Positions 43,875-53,141 of a stretch of 64,000 nucleotides of DNA are shown piece by piece. The position numbers and the translations under genes were made by a program. The stretch comes from Flammeovirgaceae bacterium (lineage in GTDB: Bacteria > Bacteroidota > Bacteroidia > Cytophagales > Cyclobacteriaceae): positions 1 through 64,000 of the forward strand of contig JAHEZH010000008.1 of assembly GCA_023251155.1 (NCBI GenBank), in the 5' to 3' direction. Position 1 is the first letter of the stretch. Each line of letters opens with the position of its first letter. Below the pieces are notes generated by a model. That model saw only the letters and a program-made list of their open reading frames with translations. It made no database searches and was not told the origin of the DNA.

Positions 43875-44510
43875 CTACCCTACTTTCTTGGCTGGATTAC
43901 CGAATACGGTTTCGCCAGCAGGTATGGAGGCGATCACTACGGAACCCGCCCCTACGCGTGCACCTTTCCCGACGGTAACACCGGAGATGATGGTAACGCC
44001 TGATCCGATAAATACTTCATCTTCCACCTTTACGCCAGAATTAATGAGGCTACCACTTCCTACCTGCACAAAATCTCCCAGCGTAGCTTCTACACCAATC
44101 ATTGATTTGGCATTGAGCAGGCAGTGACTGCCTACCTTAGCACCGGGTGCAACGGTGACCTGTATATCAATAAAATTGCCGTGTCCTATTTCTGCTTTCT
44201 CAGAGATGAACGAATGCTTGTGTATGGCATTCACCGGTTGCATGTGACGTACTTCCTGAATCATGTTCACCAAGCTCTTTCGCAGCTTGTTATCATCTAC
44301 CGCCACAAAGGCTTCGCATTTCTTGCCAATCAGTTTCAGAAAGCCATCGTTGTCAGTATCGCCTAATATGATTACGTTATCAATCTCCTTGTTGTGAAGT
44401 ACTTTGTTATCATCCAGGAAACCATAGACGACCACATCGTTGCTTTCAAAGATCTCTTTGGCAGCACGGCCCAGGGGAGTGGCTCCAAAAATAATTACGG
44501 GATTTTCCAT
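43875..44510 (-). CDS. NeuD/PglD-type acyltransferase with left-handed beta-helix
   Basis: A 211-residue protein from the ATG at 44510. A Rossmann-like N-terminal part ('ENPVIIFGATPLGRAAKEIF', 'VVVYGFLDDNKV') is followed by hexapeptide repeats ('GHGNFIDIQVTVAPGAKVGS', 'VEDEVFIGSGVTIISGVTVG', 'KGARVGAGSVVIASIPAGET', 'VFGNPAKKV'). This is the layout of sugar O- or N-acetyltransferases of the NeuD/PglD family used in surface polysaccharide synthesis. The acceptor is unknown. The gene is 95 bases upstream of the phosphorylase on the same strand. Confidence 0.88.
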   Translation of the reverse strand: MENPVIIFGATPLGRAAKEIFESNDVVVYGFLDDNKVLHNKEIDNVIILGDTDNDGFLKLIGKKCEAFVAVDDNKLRKSLVNMIQEVRHMQPVNAIHKHSFISEKAEIGHGNFIDIQVTVAPGAKVGSHCLLNAKSMIGVEATLGDFVQVGSGSLINSGVKVEDEVFIGSGVTIISGVTVGKGARVGAGSVVIASIPAGETVFGNPAKKVG

Positions 44511-44558
44511 AGCACAAAGGTAACTCAACTGCCTGCGTGAAATAAGAGACGGATAAAA

Positions 44559-45830
44559 TTATTTTCTGTTTCGCAGCACTTTGCTCCAGAGCGGATTCTG
44601 ATCGAATAAGAGGAAACAAAATACAGGCAGGAATCCGATACGGTAACGCGACAGCGTACCAAAGTTGGGCGTAGACAAGGCTAGAAAAATGCAGAGCAAC
44701 GAAACATACACCATGCCACTGTAAATAATCAACCGATGGGGGGAATGAGTAATCAACCGGATACGTGACCAGGTGAAAACAAAAAACAGCAGCAGTACCA
44801 GGTTTTCAAACCCGATGACGTATTGAAACAACGTATCCGCCTCCCATACAAAAGGACGAAAGAGACCGGAGAATAATGCCCATGGTGCATTTAGGGCCAC
44901 ACTGTACCAGCTGGCGTTTAGCTGATCGAAATGAATGGCATCACCCGGTGAGGATATGGTCATAAATATTTCATTGTTCTCAACGATGACATGCAGCAGA
45001 CGATCAAGATGAAAGTTGGGATGGATGAAACTTACACCAATGCAAAGCGCAGAGAAGGTACTTATCCAGGCTACAGCTTCCACGGTGCGGCTTTTTATGA
45101 TCATGAACCGCTCGATCACATACATCAGGAAGAGTGAAGTAATGAGCGTAGGGATCAGTATGGCAGCCCAGTAATACTTGAGTGTCCACATGGCGTAGAC
45201 GGAGATGAGTAAGCCGATCCATTCGAAGAGCAGCGGCTTTCTCCTGCTCATCCCCAACAGAAAAACACCTGCAATGAAGCATAGTCCCCCGGCAGCAATA
45301 CTTTCTTTAACGATACCCGAGCTCCAGAAAACAAAAGAAGGAAAAAAGAAAAGCGACAGTGCTGCCGCCCAGGTAGCCGCTTTAAATAAGGTATTCAGAC
45401 GAATGAACAAATACCAGCATCCGGTAAACGAGAAGAATGAAAACCATAGAGAAGAGATCCAGTAATTATCATTAGTGACCAGACTGGCGACACTCAACCC
45501 CTTTACGAAGAACAGAGAGCGAGGCTCCACTGTTCGTAGCTGATTCCAAAGCGGTGAATTCTCATTGCCACTCCATAGGAACCGGAGGTAGGAAGCGAAA
45601 TCGGAACGGGCAGATGCGGCAAGTATTTTCGCATCCGTAAAAAACTTAAAGGTATCATTGGCCTGGTAGTAATACGTGTAGACCAATCCCAACGCGATGC
45701 CGGCCAGAAGTTTGATCAGTAATGCCGGCCAGAAGAATTTTTGCAGTGCCGAAGGTGATCTTCTCCAAAGAAGGAAAGAGAACACGCCCATCAATACAAT
45801 AGTAATACTGTGCACCACACTGTTCATCAC
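44559..45830 (-). CDS. Polytopic membrane protein, possible glycan or lipid enzyme
   Basis: A 423-residue protein with about ten to twelve hydrophobic helices and a large loop around residues 80-130 ('FASYLRFLWSGNENSPLWNQ'). A 'FTDAKILAASARSD' segment after the second helix is reminiscent of GT-C or Wzy-like enzymes, but no catalytic motif is certain. It overlaps the DUF2851 gene upstream by 4 bases. The nearby NeuD-like transferase makes a surface-polysaccharide role plausible, as inference only. Confidence 0.5.
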   Translation of the reverse strand: MMNSVVHSITIVLMGVFSFLLWRRSPSALQKFFWPALLIKLLAGIALGLVYTYYYQANDTFKFFTDAKILAASARSDFASYLRFLWSGNENSPLWNQLRTVEPRSLFFVKGLSVASLVTNDNYWISSLWFSFFSFTGCWYLFIRLNTLFKAATWAAALSLFFFPSFVFWSSGIVKESIAAGGLCFIAGVFLLGMSRRKPLLFEWIGLLISVYAMWTLKYYWAAILIPTLITSLFLMYVIERFMIIKSRTVEAVAWISTFSALCIGVSFIHPNFHLDRLLHVIVENNEIFMTISSPGDAIHFDQLNASWYSVALNAPWALFSGLFRPFVWEADTLFQYVIGFENLVLLLFFVFTWSRIRLITHSPHRLIIYSGMVYVSLLCIFLALSTPNFGTLSRYRIGFLPVFCFLLFDQNPLWSKVLRNRK

Positions 45831-47110
45831 TGCGCATTTGGCCTGAGTATCGAAGCGCCTATGCTACAGTTGAGGCAGTTTCTCCGCTTACAGTAATGAG
45901 TATACAATTCGGTCAGTGCCTGTGAATCAAAGGCCGTCTTTACTTTCCAGTTGAGCTGATCCCAGATGCGGGTGATGGTATTTGCTTCGGCAGGAATCTG
46001 TTGCAGTATTTCCTGCGCTCTGTCGATATAAGAAGGCTCGTCTCTTTCGATACCGTAGGCTGTAAGAAGCGGGGCTACTGAATTGATGATGAGGCTATCG
46101 ATACTGGCATCGCCTAACGCGCTGATGGTCGAATTCGATTTCTTGCCAAAGCGATAGTGGTTTTGCCAATACGCTGATTGTGAAGTAGTGAACAACCTTA
46201 CCAAATCGGCATAGGACGCTGCTTCAATGATACTGGAGAAGAGACTACGGCTCTTGCTCAGCAAGGCACTGAACTGCGCCAATCGTATGGTAGGGAAGTT
46301 GGCAGGACGCAGCCGAAGAAAACGCCATTGCGCAGGGTTGAGCGCTTTATCTTCCAAGCGGTATTTTGTTTGATGCTGTTTGAATTCGCGCTGCAGCGCG
46401 TTGAAATAGTCGTCCTTCATACCCGCTTCTAAAAATCCAGCCATGCCAAAGATAAGCGCTTCTACCTGAATGGAACTACTCTGCTTCAATATCAATTTGT
46501 AAGGAAGCCGCTGAGCCAATAACAGAAAGGGATCATTGTTTACTTTGAATCCGAAATTTCTGGCCAGAAGCTGATAGGTGGCTTCTTCCCAGTCATTGCC
46601 TGTACTGCTGTACACGTCTCTTATCCATTGCGACTTGCTTTGCAGGCGCTCCACCAATACCCGATCGGACATCGATAACCGGGTGATGTCATTTACCTGG
46701 GGTAATGACTGCTTGCAAGGCACCACTGAAGACGTGTTGATGAGTTGATGATAGTGATGGATGAGCGAAGCTGCTATACGGTTTTTTAATTCCAATGTGG
46801 GAATGCGGGAGCCGTCTTTGGCAAAGATGGGTTTATCATTTTGCCATACCACATGCAGGATCACATTGTTATAGGCATCGTCATGCTGATGACGGTGCTC
46901 GTTCCACGCGGAGGCATTGATATGAATTTCCACATGACCTGCCCACTCAATCGTACCGATCTTTATTTTGGCATTGGAGAAATCCGGACCAGAGTCGGTA
47001 TTGTGATGGCCCTGTTTGTACACGATGATCGCTTCGCCATCGGTTGTGGTCAATGCATTCTTATCGAAGTATTGAAACTGCCAGATATAGTGAAGGAAAG
47101 ATTCATTCAT
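45827..47110 (-). CDS. DUF2851-family protein
   Basis: A 427-residue soluble protein with the conserved opening of DUF2851: 'NESFLHYIWQFQYFDKNALT', 'GHHNTDSGPDFSNAKIKIG', 'EWAGHVEIHINASAWNEHRH' and 'VILHVVWQNDKPIF'. The C-terminus carries Cys-rich 'YCKRRNCLNCSIGASIL', a possible metal or Fe-S site. Family members are widespread in Bacteroidota without known function; the N-terminal acidic and His motifs look nuclease-like, but this is not established. Co-transcribed with the polytopic membrane protein. Confidence 0.82.
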   Translation of the reverse strand: MNESFLHYIWQFQYFDKNALTTTDGEAIIVYKQGHHNTDSGPDFSNAKIKIGTIEWAGHVEIHINASAWNEHRHQHDDAYNNVILHVVWQNDKPIFAKDGSRIPTLELKNRIAASLIHHYHQLINTSSVVPCKQSLPQVNDITRLSMSDRVLVERLQSKSQWIRDVYSSTGNDWEEATYQLLARNFGFKVNNDPFLLLAQRLPYKLILKQSSSIQVEALIFGMAGFLEAGMKDDYFNALQREFKQHQTKYRLEDKALNPAQWRFLRLRPANFPTIRLAQFSALLSKSRSLFSSIIEAASYADLVRLFTTSQSAYWQNHYRFGKKSNSTISALGDASIDSLIINSVAPLLTAYGIERDEPSYIDRAQEILQQIPAEANTITRIWDQLNWKVKTAFDSQALTELYTHYCKRRNCLNCSIGASILRPNAQ

Positions 47111-47308
47111 GGGTGATTATTTTTTATCTGACGCTCTAAAATCATGGAGTGTCAGGGTGGAGAATAAGATACTGAAGCTCCATGATGGAACTTAGCTAAT
47201 TGACCAGAAATTGTCAAGAAGTAAATGGATGCGAAGGCATGACCGAAAGTAAATCCGTTCACTCACGCTTATCTGTAAGCAGGCTGAAGGGAAGGTTGAG
47301 CGGCTGTC

Positions 47309-48127
47309 TTACAAATACCGATCAAGAAGAATGGTCATTTCCTCCTTCAGTGCTTTGGCTTCCTTGCGGGCGGCTTCGGCAAAGTCTTCGCCATTGGAGG
47401 CATAGATAATGGAGCGAGCGGCATTTACCAATAGCCCGCACTGGCTGTTGATACCATACTTCGATACTTCAGCGAGGTCTCCGCCTTGAGCACCAACGCC
47501 AGGCACCAGGAAGAAGTGTCCGGGAGCAAGCTTGCGGATCTCTCCTACCTTGCTGGCATGGGTAGCTCCTACTACGTACATCAGCTGATCAGGACTGCCC
47601 CACTGTTGTGATTTGAGAATGACTTCTTCATACAATTTTCTTCCCGTCACTTTCGATTCAATCAACTGAAAATCGGCACTGCCGCTATTGGAGGTGTGCG
47701 CGAGCAGAATCACCCACTTGTCTTTGAACTGAAGGAAAGGTTTGACAGAATCATCGCCCATGTAGGGAGCAACGGTAATAGAGTCGAAATTGAGTTCTTT
47801 GAAGAACGCACGGGCATACAAGGAGGAAGTATTACCAATATCTCCCCGCTTGGCATCGGCAATAGTGAAAATATCCTGAGGTAGGATGTCCAATGTCTTT
47901 TGCAGGCTGGTCCATCCCTTTACCCCATGCGCTTCGTAAAAAGCGAGGTTGGGTTTATAGGCTACCGCATATTCTTTAGTAGCTTCAATGATCTGCCGGT
48001 TGAACTCGAAGAGAGGGTCTTCGTGCTTTAACAAATGCTGCGGAATCTTTTCAATGTCGGTATCCAGGCCAACACACAGGTACGAAGATTTCTTTTTGAT
48101 CTGTTGGAAGAGTTCGAGGCGATTCAT
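47309..48127 (-). CDS. pyrF: Orotidine-5'-phosphate decarboxylase
   Basis: A 272-residue OMP decarboxylase started at the ATG at 48127; the frame is open 47 codons upstream but that part is not conserved. Core motifs are '[16 protein letters not shown]', '[12 protein letters not shown]', the catalytic '[18 protein letters not shown]' (DxKxxDI) and '[13 protein letters not shown]'. It performs the last step of UMP synthesis. Length fits the type-2 enzymes of Bacteroidota. Single gene. Confidence 0.93.
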   Translation of the reverse strand: MNRLELFQQIKKKSSYLCVGLDTDIEKIPQHLLKHEDPLFEFNRQIIEATKEYAVAYKPNLAFYEAHGVKGWTSLQKTLDILPQDIFTIADAKRGDIGNTSSLYARAFFKELNFDSITVAPYMGDDSVKPFLQFKDKWVILLAHTSNSGSADFQLIESKVTGRKLYEEVILKSQQWGSPDQLMYVVGATHASKVGEIRKLAPGHFFLVPGVGAQGGDLAEVSKYGINSQCGLLVNAARSIIYASNGEDFAEAARKEAKALKEEMTILLDRYL

Positions 48128-48474
48128 GGAGTAAAGGTAAGCAGATGACGGCCTAAAGGCAACATCCTGCGACTTACTCCAAAGCCAGGCAAATTGCCTA
48201 TGAGACCCTTCATAAGTGACGGCAGACGCATCCTTATCACTGACAAGCACACCGCGTCTACGTTGCAATGTGTGCTTCGGTTCCGATCGGTGAGAACACG
48301 ATAGTCGTTCACGTAAGATGCTATTAAATTAATGCATCCGTCTCCCGTCTCCGTGGCCTGTGGCCTCACAGACCACCAGGCGTGATGCTCATTCCGGTCT
48401 GCGAAAACGCTGACCAGGATGAAGGGGCATATGAACAGAAGATGTGTTATCTTCCGAAAATGGAAAGATTGGGC
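48128..48474. other. Intergenic region without a supported gene
   Basis: About 350 bases between divergent pyrF and the lipoprotein metallopeptidase. Frames open on both strands have no recognisable domain, and no clear stem-loop or repeat was seen. It probably holds promoters for both genes. Confidence 0.4.
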
Positions 48475-49011
48475 ATGAGCGCACGGATACGATTATTCCT
48501 TTGTTTGCTGCTGGCAACAGGCTGTGATGAAAAAGAAGAATTTCATCCGGTATATGAGGTCCCCGCTCAGTTGGATTCATACGTAGCTTCTTTTATTGCC
48601 GAAGCTTCGGCTCGTGGCTTTGATTATAAAATCGACAACCTCATCATACGCTATGATGCCACACTGAGTGGACCGGTATGCGGGCAATGCAATGAGGTAA
48701 CGAAAAAAAATAACGTCCAGAAGATCATCACCATCAATGCGAAGCTTACCTGCTGGACAAATGATCAGGAACTGGAGGCATTGCTCTTTCACGAGCTGGG
48801 TCATTGCTTTCTGGGGCGCACTCATCTCACCGATCTTTTACCGAATGGTGATCCCAAAAGCATTATGTACCCGGACAACAATTCCCTGTATCCACCTTGT
48901 GTCTATGCGGTAGACAATACTTCGTCTTGCAATAAAACCTTCAAACGACAGTATTATCTGGACGAACTCTTTAACGAAATCACGCCTGCACCGGATTGGG
49001 CAAAGAAATGA
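48475..49011 (+). CDS. Lipoprotein with HExxH zinc-metallopeptidase motif
   Basis: A 178-residue protein from the ATG at 48475, chosen because a short lipoprotein signal follows at once ('IRLFLCLLLATGC'; Cys as the lipidated residue). The catalytic motif is 'LLFHELGHCFLGRTHLTD', a gluzincin/metzincin-type HExxH-x(5)-H, with 'IMYPDN' after it as a possible Met-turn. Cys residues 'CGQCNE', 'LTCW' and 'PPCVY...SSC' may form disulfides. Size is small for a peptidase. Substrate unknown; similar small HELGHC lipoproteins are frequent in Bacteroidota (from memory). Confidence 0.78.
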   Translation: MSARIRLFLCLLLATGCDEKEEFHPVYEVPAQLDSYVASFIAEASARGFDYKIDNLIIRYDATLSGPVCGQCNEVTKKNNVQKIITINAKLTCWTNDQELEALLFHELGHCFLGRTHLTDLLPNGDPKSIMYPDNNSLYPPCVYAVDNTSSCNKTFKRQYYLDELFNEITPAPDWAKK

Positions 49012-49082
49012 TTTCTCTTCAGGCACTTGAAAACACCTGACATCAAAACCATCAGGCCTTCTCAGTCATCTTCCCTGCTATC

Positions 49083-49754
49083 CTATTTCTCAAAAACCAG
49101 TGAGTCCGCACGGGCTCCCAGTTGTTTTAAGGTCTCGGTGATTGCTGCCACCATTGCATCAGGACCGCACACATAGAAATACTTACTGAAATCCGTTACT
49201 TCCGCTTTTAGAAAGTCAGCATCAATTCTTCGCTGGTCATATTTGCTTTCCTTCTGCCGGCTGATGGTAAAATGCGCCTTGTCACAAAGAATCGTTTTTA
49301 ACTCATCGGCCAGAATAATATCCTGCTCCGTCTTGTTGGAATAGAATAATACATTGTTCGCCACTTCTCCTTTACGCTGCAAATCTCTGAGTATGGAAAG
49401 AAAAGGAGTAATGCCCGCTCCACCGGCAATAAAATAACCAGGCCCCTTATATTCAATGGCTCCCCATGATTCACGCAGCAGCAACTCATCTCCTTCATTC
49501 AGCAGACTTAACTGATTAGTGACACCCTGATGTTCCGCGTATATCTTAATGGTAAACTCAAGGTACGGTGCATCCGGAAGACTGGTGAACGTAAACGGAC
49601 TACGTTTGTCTTTCCACCCCTCTTTGTTTACAGAAAGCTCGGTAGCCTGACCGGGAACATACATGTATCCGGATGGCTTCGCGATGCGGAAGCACTTCAC
49701 ATCATGAGTTACGTATGCTATTGATCTAATTTTTACGATCGTTTCCATCTCCAT
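49083..49754 (-). CDS. FAD/NAD(P)-binding oxidoreductase (ferredoxin-reductase type)
   Basis: A 223-residue flavoprotein: the FAD site is 'KRSPFTFTSLPD', the second segment 'LLRESWGAIEYKGPGYFIAG' leads to the NAD(P) site 'GGAGITPFLSILRDL', and the end is 'YFYVCGPDAMVAAITETLKQ'. No [2Fe-2S] domain is attached, so it needs a separate electron acceptor such as flavodoxin, ferredoxin or a haem protein. It could also be a flavin reductase. A Met at residue 3 is an alternative start. Single gene. Confidence 0.85.
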   Translation of the reverse strand: MEMETIVKIRSIAYVTHDVKCFRIAKPSGYMYVPGQATELSVNKEGWKDKRSPFTFTSLPDAPYLEFTIKIYAEHQGVTNQLSLLNEGDELLLRESWGAIEYKGPGYFIAGGAGITPFLSILRDLQRKGEVANNVLFYSNKTEQDIILADELKTILCDKAHFTISRQKESKYDQRRIDADFLKAEVTDFSKYFYVCGPDAMVAAITETLKQLGARADSLVFEK

Positions 49755-49864
49755 TCATTGTAAAAGCAATTTCGGATTATTAAATCAAAATGAAAAACGC
49801 GGTCGTGTCGCACGATCACCCGCTAATTGTCCTGATGTACCCTTCTGATTGCTTATTTTAATGG

Positions 49865-49872
49865 TAGGTTTG
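49865..49872 (+). promoter_or_regulatory. Possible Bacteroidota -7 promoter element
   Basis: TAGGTTTG matches the TAnnTTTG consensus about 85 bases before the start of the alpha/beta hydrolase gene. The matching upstream TTG element is not clearly at the expected spacing, so support is weak. Confidence 0.3.
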
Positions 49873-49956
49873 TACGCTGATATTCATTCGTCACCAAGGC
49901 ACGAGGCCACTAAAGAAGGCATCAGGCAGTAAAACAAGTTCTATTCACGATAAACC

Positions 49957-50835
49957 ATGAGAATATCCATCATTTACATGCTGATGGTGATAACCGTAAA
50001 CGCTATGAGTCAGCAAAAAGAAATTCAATTGTACGATGGCCCTGCGCCAGGCTCTGAAAAATGGGACTGGAGTGAAGGAGTAAATAATAAAAACAGGTTC
50101 AACGTGATGACGGTGTACAACGTGGTGCGCCCTACCCTCACTGTTTTGGTACCAGATGCTGCACTAGCCAATGGTACGGCGGTGATCATTGCACCCGGTG
50201 GTGGATTTCATTTTCTAGCCATTGATCACGAGGGCAACAATGCCGCCCAATGGCTGGTGAAGAAAGGAATTACTGTTTTTGTTTTGAAATACCGGCTGGT
50301 GCACATCTTTAATGACAATCCTTTTGAGGACATGCTCAATACAAAAGATAAGAAAGCATGGGACAAAGAAAGTGATCCGATCATTCCACTGGCTATTGCC
50401 GATGGAAGGCAGGCAATCGCTTACGTACGAAATCATGCAGCCGAATATAAACTGGAGAAAGACCGCATCGGTATAATGGGTTTCTCTGCCGGGGGAATGG
50501 TAGCGGCTGCATCCGCTTTTCGTTATACCGCACAGAATCGCCCTGACTTTGTTGCTTCCGTGTATGGCGATATGCCAGCAGCTATCCAGGACAAAATGCA
50601 GACCGACACGCCACCCCTGTTTATGGCCTGTGCACAAGATGATGAATTTGGTTTTGCCGCACATGCGATTCGGATGTACAGGGAGTGGTATGCCGCCAGG
50701 CGCCCCGTGGAAATGCATTTGCTTTCGAAAGGGGGTCATGGCTTTGGCGTGGGTGATGAGAAGAACACCACTTATCAATGGCTGGATCAATTGATACACT
50801 GGCTACGCACGGAAGGACTGGTGACGGCAAAGTAA
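49957..50835 (+). CDS. Exported alpha/beta hydrolase (esterase/dienelactone-hydrolase-like)
   Basis: A 292-residue protein with a signal peptide ('ISIIYMLMVITVNAMSQQ'). The hydrolase fold shows the oxyanion segment 'AVIIAPGGGFHFLAIDHEGN', the nucleophile elbow 'GIMGFSAGGMVAAASAF' (Ser in GFSAGG), the acid in 'PPLFMACAQDDEFGF' and the His in 'LLSKGGHGFGVGDEK'. The GGGF motif near residue 72 is typical of BD-FAE/lipase-like esterases of Bacteroidota, often xylan or pectin acetylesterases. Substrate unknown. Single gene. Confidence 0.85.
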   Translation: MRISIIYMLMVITVNAMSQQKEIQLYDGPAPGSEKWDWSEGVNNKNRFNVMTVYNVVRPTLTVLVPDAALANGTAVIIAPGGGFHFLAIDHEGNNAAQWLVKKGITVFVLKYRLVHIFNDNPFEDMLNTKDKKAWDKESDPIIPLAIADGRQAIAYVRNHAAEYKLEKDRIGIMGFSAGGMVAAASAFRYTAQNRPDFVASVYGDMPAAIQDKMQTDTPPLFMACAQDDEFGFAAHAIRMYREWYAARRPVEMHLLSKGGHGFGVGDEKNTTYQWLDQLIHWLRTEGLVTAK

Positions 50836-50972
50836 CCACCCTGCACTTTAGCATATTTCACAGCTCCCCAGAATCAAGTTCTTACCAACAGGTAATCATG
50901 GTGCTTCGTTCATCAAAACGAAACACCCTAATTTATATTAATGAATTGAAAAGCGAAGTAAGTAAACAACCG

Positions 50973-51461
50973 TTAACCTAACACCGGCAATGACAGACGT
51001 GATGTGCTGAAGTAGTCCATACGGTAACGTTGAATAAGGCTTCGGGATGCTTTCAACGAATCATACTGGTTTTGAATCAACTCCTGAATGGCTCGGTTGC
51101 CGTTGAATTTCATAAACACCTTTCTATATACATGAAGTGCTACGTTTTCGCCAAACTCGCAGGAGTTCAGCGCTGCGGCCGCACCATCTCCGTTAAAAGA
51201 GGTTTTCAATTTCATCCATACCCGGTAGATATCGCCACGGGCGGTCGATTCGAGTTTTGGCGCTCCGCCTTGTGAAACGATGGCCGCCTCCAACGCGGTG
51301 ATGTACCTGCGGCTTTCATCTGCCATTTTATAAAATACAGAACGAAGCTCCGCCTGAAATTCGGATGTTTCCTGTGCCGCCATTTCATATCCTTTGATGC
51401 GGTCCATATTGGTTTTGAGAAGGGTAGTAAGTAAACCGGTGGTCGTGTCTTGCTTTTTCAT
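50973..51461 (-). CDS. PA2169-like four-helix-bundle protein (DUF2383)
   Basis: A 162-residue ferritin-like helical protein: 'LTTLLKTNMDRIKGYEMAAQ', 'FYKMADESRRYITALEAAIV', 'GDIYRVWMKLKTSFNGDG' and 'GENVALHVYRKVFMKFNGN'. The four regularly spaced helices and E-x(n)-E/H residues match the PA2169/DUF2383 family, which may bind iron or act in stress. Next to the oxidative-stress block (OsmC, OxyR) this is plausible but unproven. It starts at 51461, 157 bases downstream of osmC. Confidence 0.8.
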   Translation of the reverse strand: MKKQDTTTGLLTTLLKTNMDRIKGYEMAAQETSEFQAELRSVFYKMADESRRYITALEAAIVSQGGAPKLESTARGDIYRVWMKLKTSFNGDGAAAALNSCEFGENVALHVYRKVFMKFNGNRAIQELIQNQYDSLKASRSLIQRYRMDYFSTSRLSLPVLG

Positions 51462-51566
51462 AAGTAATCTGCGTTATCCTGCGCAGTACTATAAAATCCG
51501 ATGCCAGGGTATGGACAGGTTGTATTTTTAGTATAATCCACTTCATTGTAACCATAAAAAAACAAA

Positions 51567-51599
51567 AAAGCCCCTTTCCCATATCCGGAAAGAGGCTTT
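51567..51599 (-). terminator. Terminator downstream of osmC-like gene
   Basis: AAAGCCCCTTTCC and GGAAAGAGGCTTT pair with one mismatch around a 7-base loop; the minus strand continues TTTTTTGTTTTTTTATGG. It is a strong rho-independent terminator 19 bases past the stop codon. Confidence 0.85.
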
Positions 51600-51618
51600 C
51601 TGCTGATTTACGGTGTGT

Positions 51619-52035
51619 TTACTTCAGCTCAACAGACAGCGTAATTTTTGCATTGAGTAATTTAGAAATGGGACAGATGCTTTTTGCTTCTGTTGCGATT
51701 TTCTCAAACTCATCAGCTTTGATAGTAGGCACCTTTCCACTCAGCTTCAATTGAATTTCGGGGATGCTGCCATCTTCAAAAAGCACGTGCGCCTGTGTAT
51801 CCAGTTGTTTTTCTTTATACCCTGCCGCATCGAGCAGGAAGCTCAACTGCATGGTAAAACAGCCTGCGTGTGCCGCGGCAATCAGTTCTTCCGGGTTGGT
51901 ACCCACGCCATCTTCAAAACGGGTTTTGAAGGAGTACTGTGTAGAATTTAATACCGTACTGTCGGTAGTGAGCGATCCTGCGCCATCTTTACCTGAACCA
52001 TTCCATTGTGCGGTTGCTTTGCGTGTAAATTTCAT
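51619..52035 (-). CDS. osmC: OsmC-family peroxiredoxin (organic hydroperoxide resistance type)
   Basis: A 138-residue OsmC-like protein: '[20 protein letters not shown]', '[20 protein letters not shown]' with the first catalytic Cys, and '[15 protein letters not shown]' with the second. The two cysteines reduce organic and inorganic peroxides. It is transcribed divergently from oxyR with 120 bases between starts, the classical arrangement of a peroxide defence gene and its regulator. It ends with a strong terminator. Confidence 0.93.
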   Translation of the reverse strand: MKFTRKATAQWNGSGKDGAGSLTTDSTVLNSTQYSFKTRFEDGVGTNPEELIAAAHAGCFTMQLSFLLDAAGYKEKQLDTQAHVLFEDGSIPEIQLKLSGKVPTIKADEFEKIATEAKSICPISKLLNAKITLSVELK

Positions 52036-52155
52036 AATCGTATTTTGTTAAAGTTGTGTTTTTGTTTCTGATGATTCAAAAATGAGGTTTTGTACACATT
52101 CATACAAATTAATAATTTTATGACATTATAAATTAAATTAATAATTAGTTAACCG

Positions 52156-53115
52156 ATGACCATTCAGCAGCTTCGTTATATCGTAACGCTCGACCAGGAA
52201 CGCCACTTTGCGCGTGCGGCTGAACTTTGCTCGGTGACTCAGCCCGGCCTGACCATTCAATTAAAAAACCTGGAAGAGGAAATCGGCATCAAGATCTTTG
52301 ACCGCTCGCGCGTGCCGCTGACGCCCACTGCTATTGGGGAAGAAATTATTGTAAAGGCAAGAAAGGTGTTACGAGAAATCGACAGCATTCAAAACCTGGT
52401 GGTCACCAAAAAGAACGACCTTCAGGGAATATTGCGCATCGGCATCATCCGCACGCTTTCTCCGTACCTGGTGCCCTTGTTTATTCGTCAACTGGAACAG
52501 GCCTTACCTAAAATGAAATTCGTGATCAAGGAAGCTTCTACCGGTGAACTGATTCATCATCTGGAAACCGGACTGATGGACGTGGCATTGATGGCAACCC
52601 CCACGGGTAGTACGTACCTGAAAGAGTTTCCCGTTTTTCATGAGCCTTTTGTCGCTTACCTCCATCCCGGCCACCCGGGGTTAAAAGAAAAATACTATCG
52701 CCTGCGTGAACAGGATAAATTTGAATTACTGCTACTGCAGGAAGAGTATTGCTACAATGCCCAGTTGCTCGACATCTGCGATAAGAACAAAAAGAAAATC
52801 AACGATACTTTTTCTTACGACATCAATTCAATCGAAATGCTGAAGAACATGGTGCGTGCCTCTATAGGTTTTGCCATCGTGCCTTGGCTCTCGGTCATGA
52901 GCGAACTTCAGGATGGCTATTGCCGGTCGTTTAAAGAACCCATTCCTGTCCGTGAAATCAGCCTGGTGGTGTCCGATTCTTTTTCACGAAAGCTGGTTCT
53001 TGAAAAAATAAGCGAAGCCATCTGGGAATGCCTGCCCGATGCATTGAAGACCGACAAAAAATACAAACGAATAAAATGGAATGATTCCCCCTACTTCCTG
53101 AAGATGATTCAGTAA
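52156..53115 (+). CDS. oxyR: OxyR-type LysR-family peroxide sensor/regulator
   Basis: A 319-residue LysR regulator with an N-terminal HTH ('TIQQLRYIVTLDQERHFARA', 'AELCSVTQPGLTIQLKNLEE') and a substrate-binding domain. Cysteines at positions 199 and 208 (EEYC-Y-NAQLLDIC) sit at the same numbers and spacing as the peroxide-sensing Cys199/Cys208 of E. coli OxyR, so a reversible disulfide switch is likely. It is divergent from osmC. It probably activates osmC and possibly the following redox genes. Confidence 0.93.
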   Translation: MTIQQLRYIVTLDQERHFARAAELCSVTQPGLTIQLKNLEEEIGIKIFDRSRVPLTPTAIGEEIIVKARKVLREIDSIQNLVVTKKNDLQGILRIGIIRTLSPYLVPLFIRQLEQALPKMKFVIKEASTGELIHHLETGLMDVALMATPTGSTYLKEFPVFHEPFVAYLHPGHPGLKEKYYRLREQDKFELLLLQEEYCYNAQLLDICDKNKKKINDTFSYDINSIEMLKNMVRASIGFAIVPWLSVMSELQDGYCRSFKEPIPVREISLVVSDSFSRKLVLEKISEAIWECLPDALKTDKKYKRIKWNDSPYFLKMIQ

Positions 53116-53141
53116 ATTATTCCACACGCCGACTTTCCATC

